Shown: one piece after another, positions 1 through 7,228 of the stretch | Position numbering within the stretch: position 1 is the stretch's first letter | Layout of the letters: each line of letters opens with the position of its first letter | From: CALBPI01 sp038529355 | Lineage (GTDB): Bacteria; Pseudomonadota; Gammaproteobacteria; Steroidobacterales; Woeseiaceae | DNA: 64,000 nucleotides | Direction of reading: 5' to 3' | Assembly: GCA_038529355.1 (NCBI GenBank) | Contig: JBCBDU010000009.1 | Coordinates: 38,762 to 102,761 of the forward strand | The notes under the pieces: generated by a model | Seen by the model: the letters and a program-made list of their open reading frames with translations, nothing else | What the model was told of the DNA's origin: nothing | Databases searched by the model: none | Translations under genes and position numbers: made by a program

Positions 1-25
1 ACCACCGACATCTGGATTGGCACCG

Positions 26-40
26 ATAGACAAACGCTAT
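26..40. promoter_or_regulatory. OxyR-like half site upstream of katG
   Basis: ATAG at 26-29 and CTAT at 37-40 are separated by exactly 7 bases, which is the core spacing of an OxyR half-operator. The second half expected 7 bases further on is not recognisable. The site lies about 85 bases before the katG start. OxyR control is known for many katG genes; here it is only inferred from this short match. Confidence 0.3.
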
Positions 41-124
41 CGCGCCAAACCACATTTCCAATTGGATTCAAAGCTGCGTCTGAGGTCTTATAGCAACACG
101 AAACGTAACCTAAGGATCTGAGCC

Positions 125-2287
125 ATGAGTCAAATTAGCAAGTGCCCGGTCATGCATGGCGCGAACACGACCCGCGAAAAGCCTGTGGACGAATGGTGGC
201 CGCGCGCTCTGAATCTCGACATCTTGCATCAGAAAGGTGCGGCAACTGATCCTATGGACGCCGACTTCAGCTATAAGGAGGCCGTGAAATCACTGGATTT
301 CGAAGCAGTTGCCGCTGACTTGCGAGCATTGTTGACCGACAGTCAGGATTGGTGGCCCGCCGACTGGGGGCACTATGGGGGACTCATGATAAGGCTAGCC
401 TGGCACTCAGCCGGCTCCTATCGCATTCAGGACGGTCGCGGTGGCGGCGGTGGCGGCAACATTCGGTTTGCACCGTTGAATTCCTGGCCCGACAACACAA
501 GCCTCGACAAGGCTTGCCGACTGTTGTGGCCGATCAAGCGAAAGTATGGCAACAAGCTCTCGTGGGCCGATCTGATCTTGCTGGCAGGCACGGTTGCCTA
601 TGAATCGATGGGGCTGAAGACGTTCGGATTCGGCTTTGGTCGCGAAGACATCTGGGGCCCTGAAACCGACGTGAACTGGGGCGCCGAAAACGCATTCCTG
701 GCTCCCAGCGAGGAACGCTACGAGAGTATCGAAGACGCCACCACCCTGGCGAACCCGTTGGCGGCGGCACACATGGGTCTTATTTACGTTAATCCTGAAG
801 GCGTAAACGGCAACCCTGACCCTGCACGCACGGCGCTGCATGTGCGGGAAACTTTTTATCGCATGGGCATGGACGACGAAGAAACCGCAGCGCTGACTTG
901 CGGTGGGCACACGGTAGGCAAGGCGCATGGCGCGGGCACCGACGTTGAGCTGGGCGAGGCGCCCGCCGGCGCTGATATCGCCGAGCAAGGCCTGGGTTGG
1001 GCCAACCAGCAGCAAACGGGCAAAGCCAACCAGGCGCATACGTCCGGCATCGAAGGCGCATGGACCACCGAGCCACTGAAATTCGATATGGGTTATTTCA
1101 AACTGCTGTTCGGCTATGACTGGGCGCTCGCAAAGTCACCAGCCGGTGCGTGGCAATGGGAGCCACTGGACATCAAGGAAGAGGACAAACCTGTTGACCC
1201 GACAGATCCATCAATCCGCCACAACCCGATCATGACCGACGCCGACATGGCGATGAAAGTTGATCCCAGCTATCGCAAGATCTGCGAGCGCTTCATGAAC
1301 GATGAGGAGTACTTCCGTGACACGTTCGCGCGCGCCTGGTTCAAGCTCACGCACCGCGACATGGGTCCGCGCGCGAACTACCTCGGCCCGACTGTTCCTG
1401 ACGAAGATCTGATTTGGCAGGATCCGATACCAGTCGGTAACCCCGATTACGATATCGATGCCGTCAAGAAACAGATCGACGCCACCGGTCTCTCCAACGC
1501 AGAGTTGATCGCAACTGCATGGGACAGTGCGCGTACATTCCGTGGTTCGGATAAACGCGGCGGTGCCAACGGTGCGCGTATTCGACTCGCACCACAAAAG
1601 GATTGGGTAGGCAACGAACCCGAACGACTGGCAACAGTACTCGAAACCCTAACGCCGATCGCAGCAAACTCAGGAGCCTCCATCGCAGATGTCATCGTGC
1701 TCGGTGGCGTGGTTGGACTGGAGCGCGCCATCGCCAAGAGTGGTGTTTCGGTTGCGGTGCCGTTCAGCCCAGGACGCGGCGATGCTACGACTGAGCAGAC
1801 CGACGCCGAATCGTTCGCGGTGCTCGAACCACTGGCCGACGGCTTTCGCAATTTTGCAAAGCAAGACTACGCAACACGCCCTGAAGAAATGCTGCTGGAT
1901 CGTGCCCAACTGCTGGGCCTGACAGCTCGCGAAATGACCGTTTTGGTCGGCGGGCTGCGAGTGCTGGGTGTCAACTTCGGCAATACACAGCACGGCGTAT
2001 TCACCGACAAGCGGGGCGTTCTCAGCACCGACTTTTTTGTAACGCTGACGGACATGTCCTACTCATGGCACCGCACGGGCGACAACGCCTACGAAATTCG
2101 CAATCGGCAATCTGGCAACGTTGCGTACACAGCGACAAGCGTAGATCTGGTATTCGGCTCCAATTCGGTGCTACGCGCCTATGCGGAAGTTTACGCACAG
2201 AATGACAATCGAGAAAAATTCATTCGCGACTTCGTCATGGCTTGGACGAAAGTCATGAATGCGGATCGATTTGATTTAAGCGATTGA
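125..2287 (+). CDS. katG: Catalase-peroxidase KatG
   Basis: Bifunctional heme catalase-peroxidase of 720 residues that removes hydrogen peroxide in the cytoplasm; no signal peptide is seen. The distal heme pocket reads RLAWHSAG (Arg90, Trp93, His94). The Met-Tyr-Trp adduct is complete: Trp93, Tyr221 in LIYVNPEG and Met247 in YRMGMDD. The proximal heme ligand is His262 in CGGHTVGKAHGAG. The second, heme-free peroxidase-like half follows from about residue 430. AAGGA lies at a good distance before the ATG. The gene appears monocistronic, with a perfect hairpin just after the stop and an OxyR-like half site upstream. Length and motifs match the family fully, so the assignment is secure. Confidence 0.98.
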   Translation: MSQISKCPVMHGANTTREKPVDEWWPRALNLDILHQKGAATDPMDADFSYKEAVKSLDFEAVAADLRALLTDSQDWWPADWGHYGGLMIRLAWHSAGSYRIQDGRGGGGGGNIRFAPLNSWPDNTSLDKACRLLWPIKRKYGNKLSWADLILLAGTVAYESMGLKTFGFGFGREDIWGPETDVNWGAENAFLAPSEERYESIEDATTLANPLAAAHMGLIYVNPEGVNGNPDPARTALHVRETFYRMGMDDEETAALTCGGHTVGKAHGAGTDVELGEAPAGADIAEQGLGWANQQQTGKANQAHTSGIEGAWTTEPLKFDMGYFKLLFGYDWALAKSPAGAWQWEPLDIKEEDKPVDPTDPSIRHNPIMTDADMAMKVDPSYRKICERFMNDEEYFRDTFARAWFKLTHRDMGPRANYLGPTVPDEDLIWQDPIPVGNPDYDIDAVKKQIDATGLSNAELIATAWDSARTFRGSDKRGGANGARIRLAPQKDWVGNEPERLATVLETLTPIAANSGASIADVIVLGGVVGLERAIAKSGVSVAVPFSPGRGDATTEQTDAESFAVLEPLADGFRNFAKQDYATRPEEMLLDRAQLLGLTAREMTVLVGGLRVLGVNFGNTQHGVFTDKRGVLSTDFFVTLTDMSYSWHRTGDNAYEIRNRQSGNVAYTATSVDLVFGSNSVLRAYAEVYAQNDNREKFIRDFVMAWTKVMNADRFDLSD

Positions 2288-2297
2288 GCGATACCAC

Positions 2298-2328
2298 GCC
2301 AGCCGGAGCAATGGACACTCCGGCTGGC
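2298..2328 (+). terminator. Hairpin after katG
   Basis: An 11-bp perfect stem (GCCAGCCGGAG, 9-base loop, CTCCGGCTGGC) begins 11 bases after the katG stop. No T-run follows, so it is either a terminator without a U-tract or an mRNA 3'-end stabiliser. Confidence 0.6.
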
Positions 2329-2486
2329 CAAACCTGCACGACGCGAACCTGAAGCACTAGCGGATTGACCACATAAGCGCTTGTTTTCACAAACAGGGTT
2401 ACTGAGACAGTCTTTTATGAAAGCTTTGAACCGACCCATGCGTCAGCGCCTCTTACCACCCAAAGACATAGATACCATTCACAGCT

Positions 2487-3068
2487 ATGGATGAGTTGGC
2501 GACAACTAGCCGCGACAGTGACGATCTTATTGATAAAGCGCTGCTGCGAAGAATTGCGGACGAACAGGATTCCGCCGCCCTGCAGACGCTGTATCGCCGG
2601 TACGCGCCGCGCGTGACCGGGTTCCTGCGGCGTATGACGCAAGATTCCGGACTGATCGAGGAGGCGTACAACGATGTCATGCTGACGGTCTGGAAAAAGG
2701 CGTCGCAGTACCGCGCCGAGTCCAAAGCGTCGAGCTGGGTGTTCTCGATTGCCTATCGAGTCTGTCTGCGAATGGTCAAGAAACAAAAGTTTCGAGCAGG
2801 AGTGTTGGATATGCTACAAAAAGAGCGTCAAAGTGAAGGTTTTGAAGTCGATCGCACGGTCGAGCGCAGCGATCTGATCCAGGCTGCGCTGGAGAAACTC
2901 AGCATCCCGCACCGACTGGTCATCGAGCTGAGCTACTTCCGAGACTTTTCGACCGAAGAAATCGCCGAGATCGTCGGCTGTCCGCGCAACACGGTTAAGA
3001 CCCGCCTGTTTCATGCACGCAAGCAGGTACGCTCATTCGTTGAGCAGCAAGGAGGGTCAACGGCATGA
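2487..3068 (+). CDS. ECF-family RNA polymerase sigma factor
   Basis: Sigma-70 family factor of 193 residues with the two-domain ECF layout. Region 2 covers about residues 30-95 (LYRRYAPRVTGFLRR ... DVMLTVWKKASQYR ... SSWVFSIAYRVCLR). Region 4 covers about 130-185 and ends in a helix-turn-helix (STEEIAEIVGCPRNTVKTRLFHARKQV). It should direct core polymerase to a dedicated promoter set. Its TGA overlaps the ATG of the next gene (ATGA), so the anti-sigma factor is translationally coupled to it. It is the first gene of a four-gene unit. The target promoters cannot be named from this window. Confidence 0.93.
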   Translation: MDELATTSRDSDDLIDKALLRRIADEQDSAALQTLYRRYAPRVTGFLRRMTQDSGLIEEAYNDVMLTVWKKASQYRAESKASSWVFSIAYRVCLRMVKKQKFRAGVLDMLQKERQSEGFEVDRTVERSDLIQAALEKLSIPHRLVIELSYFRDFSTEEIAEIVGCPRNTVKTRLFHARKQVRSFVEQQGGSTA

Positions 3069-3712
3069 GCCAGTCCAGCCAATGCAGAGAATTAGAAGGA
3101 AACAGGTTCGTAAACATGAGTGACCCGGATCAGTTCAAGGAACTCGAGGCAATGGTGACCGACTACGTCAATGGTCGGCTCGATGCTTCCAACGTGCAGC
3201 GATTTGAGGCTGCGATGGAGCATGACGAAATACTGCACGAGACCGTCGCCTTTGAGCGCGAAATCAAATCTGTCATCGCGACAGACCGAACCGCTGAGAC
3301 ACAATTGCCGCGATTCGCAAGCCTGGAAACGAAGCTGGACACCCGGTCGCGCTCGAGCTGGCTAGCCGGTTTACGTTGGGGCGCGCCGGTCGCGGCCGCA
3401 GTGATGCTGGCTGTCGTCATTGGTATCAACTGGCAGCAGCCAGTGGTGCATGATGACTACCAGACATTGACCGATCCTGTTGCGCCCTATTCCCAGCCCG
3501 TGCTGCGCATCGTGTTGTTAGAGCCGCTAAGCGCTGCACAGCAAACAGCCTTTATCGAGCAGTTCGATGTGCAAGTGATTGCCGAGTATCGCAGCGCGAA
3601 CACGATCGATGTCGTGGCCGACACCGACGTGAACTTTGCAGCGCTCGCAGATACGCTGCGACAGGATGCACGTATCCGGCTTGTTCGGGTGCTTAACGAA
3701 TCACCTGAATAG
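3065..3712 (+). CDS. Transmembrane anti-sigma factor with periplasmic prodomain-like domain
   Basis: Protein of 215 residues. A cytoplasmic N-terminal part (about 20-100) precedes one transmembrane helix (about 107-122, GAPVAAAVMLAVVIG). A C-terminal periplasmic domain (about 146-212) has a predicted beta-alpha-beta-beta-alpha-beta order. Overlap with the sigma gene and the topology make it the cognate anti-sigma factor; there is no clear HxxxCxxC zinc motif. An alternative start lies at Met18 (3116). The periplasmic domain matches the prodomain of the following subtilase in order and local sequence: VLRIVLLE against AVVIVIED, FDVQVIAEY against YDLSIIDEW, DARIRLVRVLNE against DERIKWLQPFNE. 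I infer that it is an inhibitor-I9-like module able to contact the protease. Confidence 0.8.
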   Translation: MSQSSQCRELEGNRFVNMSDPDQFKELEAMVTDYVNGRLDASNVQRFEAAMEHDEILHETVAFEREIKSVIATDRTAETQLPRFASLETKLDTRSRSSWLAGLRWGAPVAAAVMLAVVIGINWQQPVVHDDYQTLTDPVAPYSQPVLRIVLLEPLSAAQQTAFIEQFDVQVIAEYRSANTIDVVADTDVNFAALADTLRQDARIRLVRVLNESPE

Positions 3713-3725
3713 TTGGATACAACAC

Positions 3726-4901
3726 ATGCTGCTGCGCGCCATCACGACGGGTCTTGGAGTTCTGCTACTGACAGCGTGCAGTGTACAACCGACTGTAGAT
3801 CGTCGGTCTGCTGAAGGAATGGCTGATGCCGTTGTCATTGTGATTGAAGACCCGCGCGCTTCGTTACGACGCATTGGCGCCGGCCCTGGGTACGGACTAC
3901 CGTCGGCGTACGCTGACGATCCGCTGTTGAAACGGCGCAGTGCAGCGATTGCCCGCGACTATGACCTGTCAATTATTGATGAGTGGCCGCTGCGCAACCT
4001 CGGCGTGCATTGCTTTGCCATTGAACGTCCAAGCGCTGCTGTGCTGGCTGCTATCGATCGCGACGAACGCATCAAATGGTTGCAACCCTTCAACGAGTTT
4101 GCATTGCAATCAAACCAGAGCACTACCAGCGCGACATCCGAGAACTGTGCCCTGTGCCAATTCAAGGCTCAATTTGACAGCCCAGGGCGCAACATCACCA
4201 TCGCGGTGATCGACACGGCGGTAGACACGGATCACCCTGACCTGCGCCGCAGCTCGTTAGTGACACGCAATTTTGCCGGCCCTCGTGGCAATCCCGATGA
4301 GGAAGATCATGGCACTGCAGTTGTCGGATTGATCAATGCCATTCCCAGCACTGAGCATGGCGTTGATGGCCTTGCACCGGCAGCTCGCGTGCACTTACTG
4401 CGCGGCTGCTGGCAAGACAACAACGCCCAGGGGCGCTGCAACACACTAACTCTCGCGCTGGCACTGGATGCCGCTGTCGACTTGGCGCCGGATATCCTCA
4501 ATCTGAGCCTGACCGGGCGGCAAGATCGCCTGCTGGATGAACTGCTCGGGAAACTGCTGGCGAACGGTACACTCGTGTTCGCAGCGCACGATGAACAGCG
4601 CAAAGCTGAAGAGCGCTTCCCGGCACGGCAACTTGGTGTGGTGTACGCCTATGGCGTCGAAGAGACTGTTGCAGCGTCAGCGCCTAGCGACCCCAATGTA
4701 TTGTACGCCCCACGGCATGCGCTCTCACTCGCAACGATGGGTGGCTATGACCTTGTTTCCGGGCATTCAATTGCGACTCCGCAGCTCGCAGCGATGGCGG
4801 CACGACTTATGGAGCATGACGCTAGCAGGTCACGCGCCGATACTATTCAAACGCTGAAGGATTGGTTAAAAGACTATTACGGTGCATTATTCGCAGAATG
4901 A
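3726..4901 (+). CDS. Subtilisin-like (S8) serine protease lipoprotein
   Basis: Protein of 391 residues. The lipobox LLTAC (Cys18) predicts a lipid-anchored periplasmic protein. An I9-like prodomain spans about residues 31-125. The S8 catalytic domain spans about 155-385 and has Asp163 (AVIDTAVDTDHPD), His195 (DHGTAVVG) and Ser348 (GHSIATPQ). The usual AAAGN oxyanion-hole Asn is not visible; the equivalent stretch reads VFAAHDEQ. I chose the ATG at 3726 because it starts a clean signal peptide 13 bases after the anti-sigma stop; an upstream in-frame start would run through that gene. Its stop overlaps the next start. A role in sensing or in cleaving the anti-sigma factor is inference from the operon. 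Confidence 0.88.
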   Translation: MLLRAITTGLGVLLLTACSVQPTVDRRSAEGMADAVVIVIEDPRASLRRIGAGPGYGLPSAYADDPLLKRRSAAIARDYDLSIIDEWPLRNLGVHCFAIERPSAAVLAAIDRDERIKWLQPFNEFALQSNQSTTSATSENCALCQFKAQFDSPGRNITIAVIDTAVDTDHPDLRRSSLVTRNFAGPRGNPDEEDHGTAVVGLINAIPSTEHGVDGLAPAARVHLLRGCWQDNNAQGRCNTLTLALALDAAVDLAPDILNLSLTGRQDRLLDELLGKLLANGTLVFAAHDEQRKAEERFPARQLGVVYAYGVEETVAASAPSDPNVLYAPRHALSLATMGGYDLVSGHSIATPQLAAMAARLMEHDASRSRADTIQTLKDWLKDYYGALFAE

Positions 4902-5629
4902 TCTTCGCGAATATCGATCACCCAGAGCCGGCGAATGCACGTCTTCGTGCACTGACTGCTGCGCTTACAGCAATCCTCATAAACCCTGCGTCTGCGAGCG
5001 CCGGCGATATTGGCGTGGTTTTACAAAGCGCCAGCGATACGATCTATCACGGCACACCAGAGACGCGCGGCGACCCATCGTTTGCAGCCAGCGTGACGTG
5101 GCAACCGCACAAGCGCTTTTTCGCTGGCACTTCGGGTCGCTTGTCGCCCGTCAGCAGTGAGCGGCAGCGCCACAGTTCCATCGATGTTTTTGTAGGCACC
5201 GCCTGGTCTATCGGTGACGACTGGCTATCGACACTATCAGTGCAGCGCCGCGAGTTCCCGGGTGCACCGAAAGCCTGGCAGTACACCGAGTACAAAGTCG
5301 AGCTAACACGCTTCGATGGTTGGCGTGCGAGCCTTGATTTTGCCCTCGACTACTACGCGCATAACACGCGCGCGGCAATCGTCGAGCTCGAGAAGACGAC
5401 GTTTTGGTCAGATCATTGGTACTGGCAAGTGCAAGCAGGCGCCGCCGAATTGTCAGCGACACGTTTGGATGATTATCACTATGCGCGTATCAGCAGCGGT
5501 TACACCGCAGGTCGGGTTACCGCTGAGCTCTCTTACGGTTGGAACAGCGAAGACGGCACGATCATCTTTGGTCCAGGTCAACTACGCTCGCAAGATACGG
5601 TTTTGAGTATCGCCTACCGTTTGTTTTGA
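4898..5629 (+). CDS. TorF-like putative outer-membrane porin
   Basis: Exported protein of 243 residues starting at the ATG that overlaps the protease stop (ATGA). A signal region ends near ASASAG. The mature part opens with DIGVVLQSASDTIYHGTPET, like the TorF / CHP02001 putative porins. Alternating beta-strands follow, and the chain ends in IAYRLF, a typical barrel-terminal Phe. It is the last gene of the sigma/anti-sigma/protease unit. A small outer-membrane barrel is well supported; the transported substrate is unknown. Confidence 0.72.
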   Translation: MIFANIDHPEPANARLRALTAALTAILINPASASAGDIGVVLQSASDTIYHGTPETRGDPSFAASVTWQPHKRFFAGTSGRLSPVSSERQRHSSIDVFVGTAWSIGDDWLSTLSVQRREFPGAPKAWQYTEYKVELTRFDGWRASLDFALDYYAHNTRAAIVELEKTTFWSDHWYWQVQAGAAELSATRLDDYHYARISSGYTAGRVTAELSYGWNSEDGTIIFGPGQLRSQDTVLSIAYRLF

Positions 5630-5762
5630 CGGTAAGTGCGTTCATCGTTAGTCGAAGCCGCGACGGCAATAGCCAAATAGGAACGTTAGTGGTTACGCAG
5701 GGTTAACGCCTTTTCGTGCCAGCTTTGCTCGTAGTCGCCGGTGTTCTGTTTGATCAACTCTT

Positions 5763-5796
5763 AAAAAAAAGCGGCGACACTTTACAGCGCCGCCGC
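5763..5796 (-). terminator. Rho-independent terminator of the spondin/CHRD gene
   Basis: On the minus strand GCGGCG and CGCCGC form a stem with a loop of about 14 bases, followed by a run of eight T. This is a canonical intrinsic terminator just after the minus-strand gene that ends at 5821. The upstream part of the 190-base gap from 5630 shows nothing else. Confidence 0.85.
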
Positions 5797-5820
5797 CCGT
5801 CTCAGCCATTTTTGAGCAGT

Positions 5821-7011
5821 TTAGTTGCCTCGCAAGCTCACCTGACCACGCAGCTCACCAGCCGGGTTCGCCGCAGTATGCAGGTTGATGTAGATGTTAC
5901 CCGCTGCGAGTTCATTGAGCAGATTCAGGTAAGGATCATCACCTTCAGCCAACGGACCCACTACGTCATAGCGGCTAATCGTCGCGCGCACCTTATTGCC
6001 ACTGACACCAGGTGTCAGATTGGCGACGACCGGGCCGTTCGTGCCTTCCTGGCCGAAGTGCAAGTGCGCCATGATGACCGGACCAGTCGTTCTGCGAAAA
6101 TCAATTTCGACTTCGAGTGACTCGCCGTTGCTGGAGATCAGCTCAGCGTTGCCACGGCCATTGCTGTCGACCAACTCCGCGCTAACCTCGTTGCTAGCTT
6201 TCAGAGCCGAGCGGAAACGTGTCGTGCGACCAAGATCGACGTAGCGAAACGAGAACTCGGCAGCGCGATAGGTCGGGGCCAGAAAGTCAGCGAGTGCGAA
6301 AATTGGCTGGCTCAAAACGCCATCCGGGAAGGCGACGTCACGACGAAAGCCTTCGTGAAGCACGACTCCCAGTTGCTCCGTGATACCCGTATCCGGTGCC
6401 GCTTGCGCCAGAAACGCAGTGTTGCCCGCGACTTCATCGTTCACTTCAGTACCCGCATCGAGCACTTCAGTGCCAGCTACCGCAAAACGTGTTCCAACGA
6501 AACGGCCGCGCTCGTTAAACAGTTCGTGCGCAACCGGGCTGCCATTGGCGATAAAGGCGTCGTTGCTCGGTACAACCATTGATGCATAGCTGAAAAACCG
6601 GTCATTAGCAGGATCGACCTGTAACGTTGTTGCACCGCGGTCACCAGGTACCAGCGGGCCAGTAGGGCCAAAGATCGTCGTCTGCGGCGCGTTTGGCAAA
6701 GTGCCAGCAAATGCGTCGCTCAGCGGGCCGGTCGCACCATCTTCGGCAAGACGTTCAACTGCTGGTGCAGCCACGAGTCCCTCGGCGCCAAGCGGTACGT
6801 TGCGGTCGTACAGATCAAACGATCCATCATGGATACCCACCCAAACCGGGGTTTGCACGGCACCGCGTGACGGAGCGCCATTCTCGACGGTCACAACGAC
6901 CGACGGAATAGACCGACCGTAGTCATCGTCATACTTGTCATCGGCGATTGCGGCGGAACTCGCCAACACGCCGGCTATTGCGACAGAAATCGCAGCTCGT
7001 TGAATTTTCAT
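5821..7011 (-). CDS. Secreted spondin_N and CHRD domain protein
   Basis: Exported protein of 396 residues. A Sec signal peptide ends near SSAAIA-DD. A spondin_N domain follows at about residues 35-230 (VVVTVENGAPSRGAVQTP ... VWVGIHDGSFDLY). A CHRD domain sits at about 280-395 (FRSALKASNEVSAEL ... IMAHLHFGQEGTNG ... INLHTAANPAGELRGQ). The ATG at 7011 is preceded on the minus strand by AGGAGATG and starts a clean signal peptide, so the 37-codon upstream extension is rejected. The family is found in environmental bacteria but has no proven function; adhesion or matrix binding is a guess. A large interrupted palindrome lies in its divergent promoter region. Confidence 0.85.
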   Translation of the reverse strand: MKIQRAAISVAIAGVLASSAAIADDKYDDDYGRSIPSVVVTVENGAPSRGAVQTPVWVGIHDGSFDLYDRNVPLGAEGLVAAPAVERLAEDGATGPLSDAFAGTLPNAPQTTIFGPTGPLVPGDRGATTLQVDPANDRFFSYASMVVPSNDAFIANGSPVAHELFNERGRFVGTRFAVAGTEVLDAGTEVNDEVAGNTAFLAQAAPDTGITEQLGVVLHEGFRRDVAFPDGVLSQPIFALADFLAPTYRAAEFSFRYVDLGRTTRFRSALKASNEVSAELVDSNGRGNAELISSNGESLEVEIDFRRTTGPVIMAHLHFGQEGTNGPVVANLTPGVSGNKVRATISRYDVVGPLAEGDDPYLNLLNELAAGNIYINLHTAANPAGELRGQVSLRGN

Positions 7012-7090
7012 ATCAAAACATCTCCTGTGTGGCCGGGGCGGCCTTTGAATATGCACCTGGCAACGACATGCCGCCAAGTTGCGTACATGC

Positions 7091-7173
7091 GGTAAGAGAC
7101 GGTTGCGCGACGAGCGGTTCATTCACGAAAAAAAATATTTAGTGAACCGGTTCTCAGACCGAAGTCTCTTACC
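7091..7173. promoter_or_regulatory. 83-bp interrupted palindrome between divergent genes
   Basis: GGTAAGAGAC (7091-7100) pairs perfectly with GTCTCTTACC (7164-7173). CGGTTCA (7115-7121) pairs perfectly with TGAACCG (7143-7149). Both pairs share one symmetry axis at 7132, inside an A/T-rich centre. The right inner arm also forms a 10-bp palindrome, GAACCGGTTC (7144-7153). It lies between the divergent spondin/CHRD gene and the beta-helix lipoprotein, so it is a candidate operator pair for both. Confidence 0.5.
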
Positions 7174-7228
7174 CAGCGATTAACGAAACAGATCAACTTG
7201 TAAATACAATCACTGGAGACTTATCGTC

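Noticed and set aside
407..1039. Long antisense frame of 210 codons opposite katG
   Set aside because: It lies wholly inside a certain gene, has no ribosome site or family-like sequence, and follows from the codon bias of katG.
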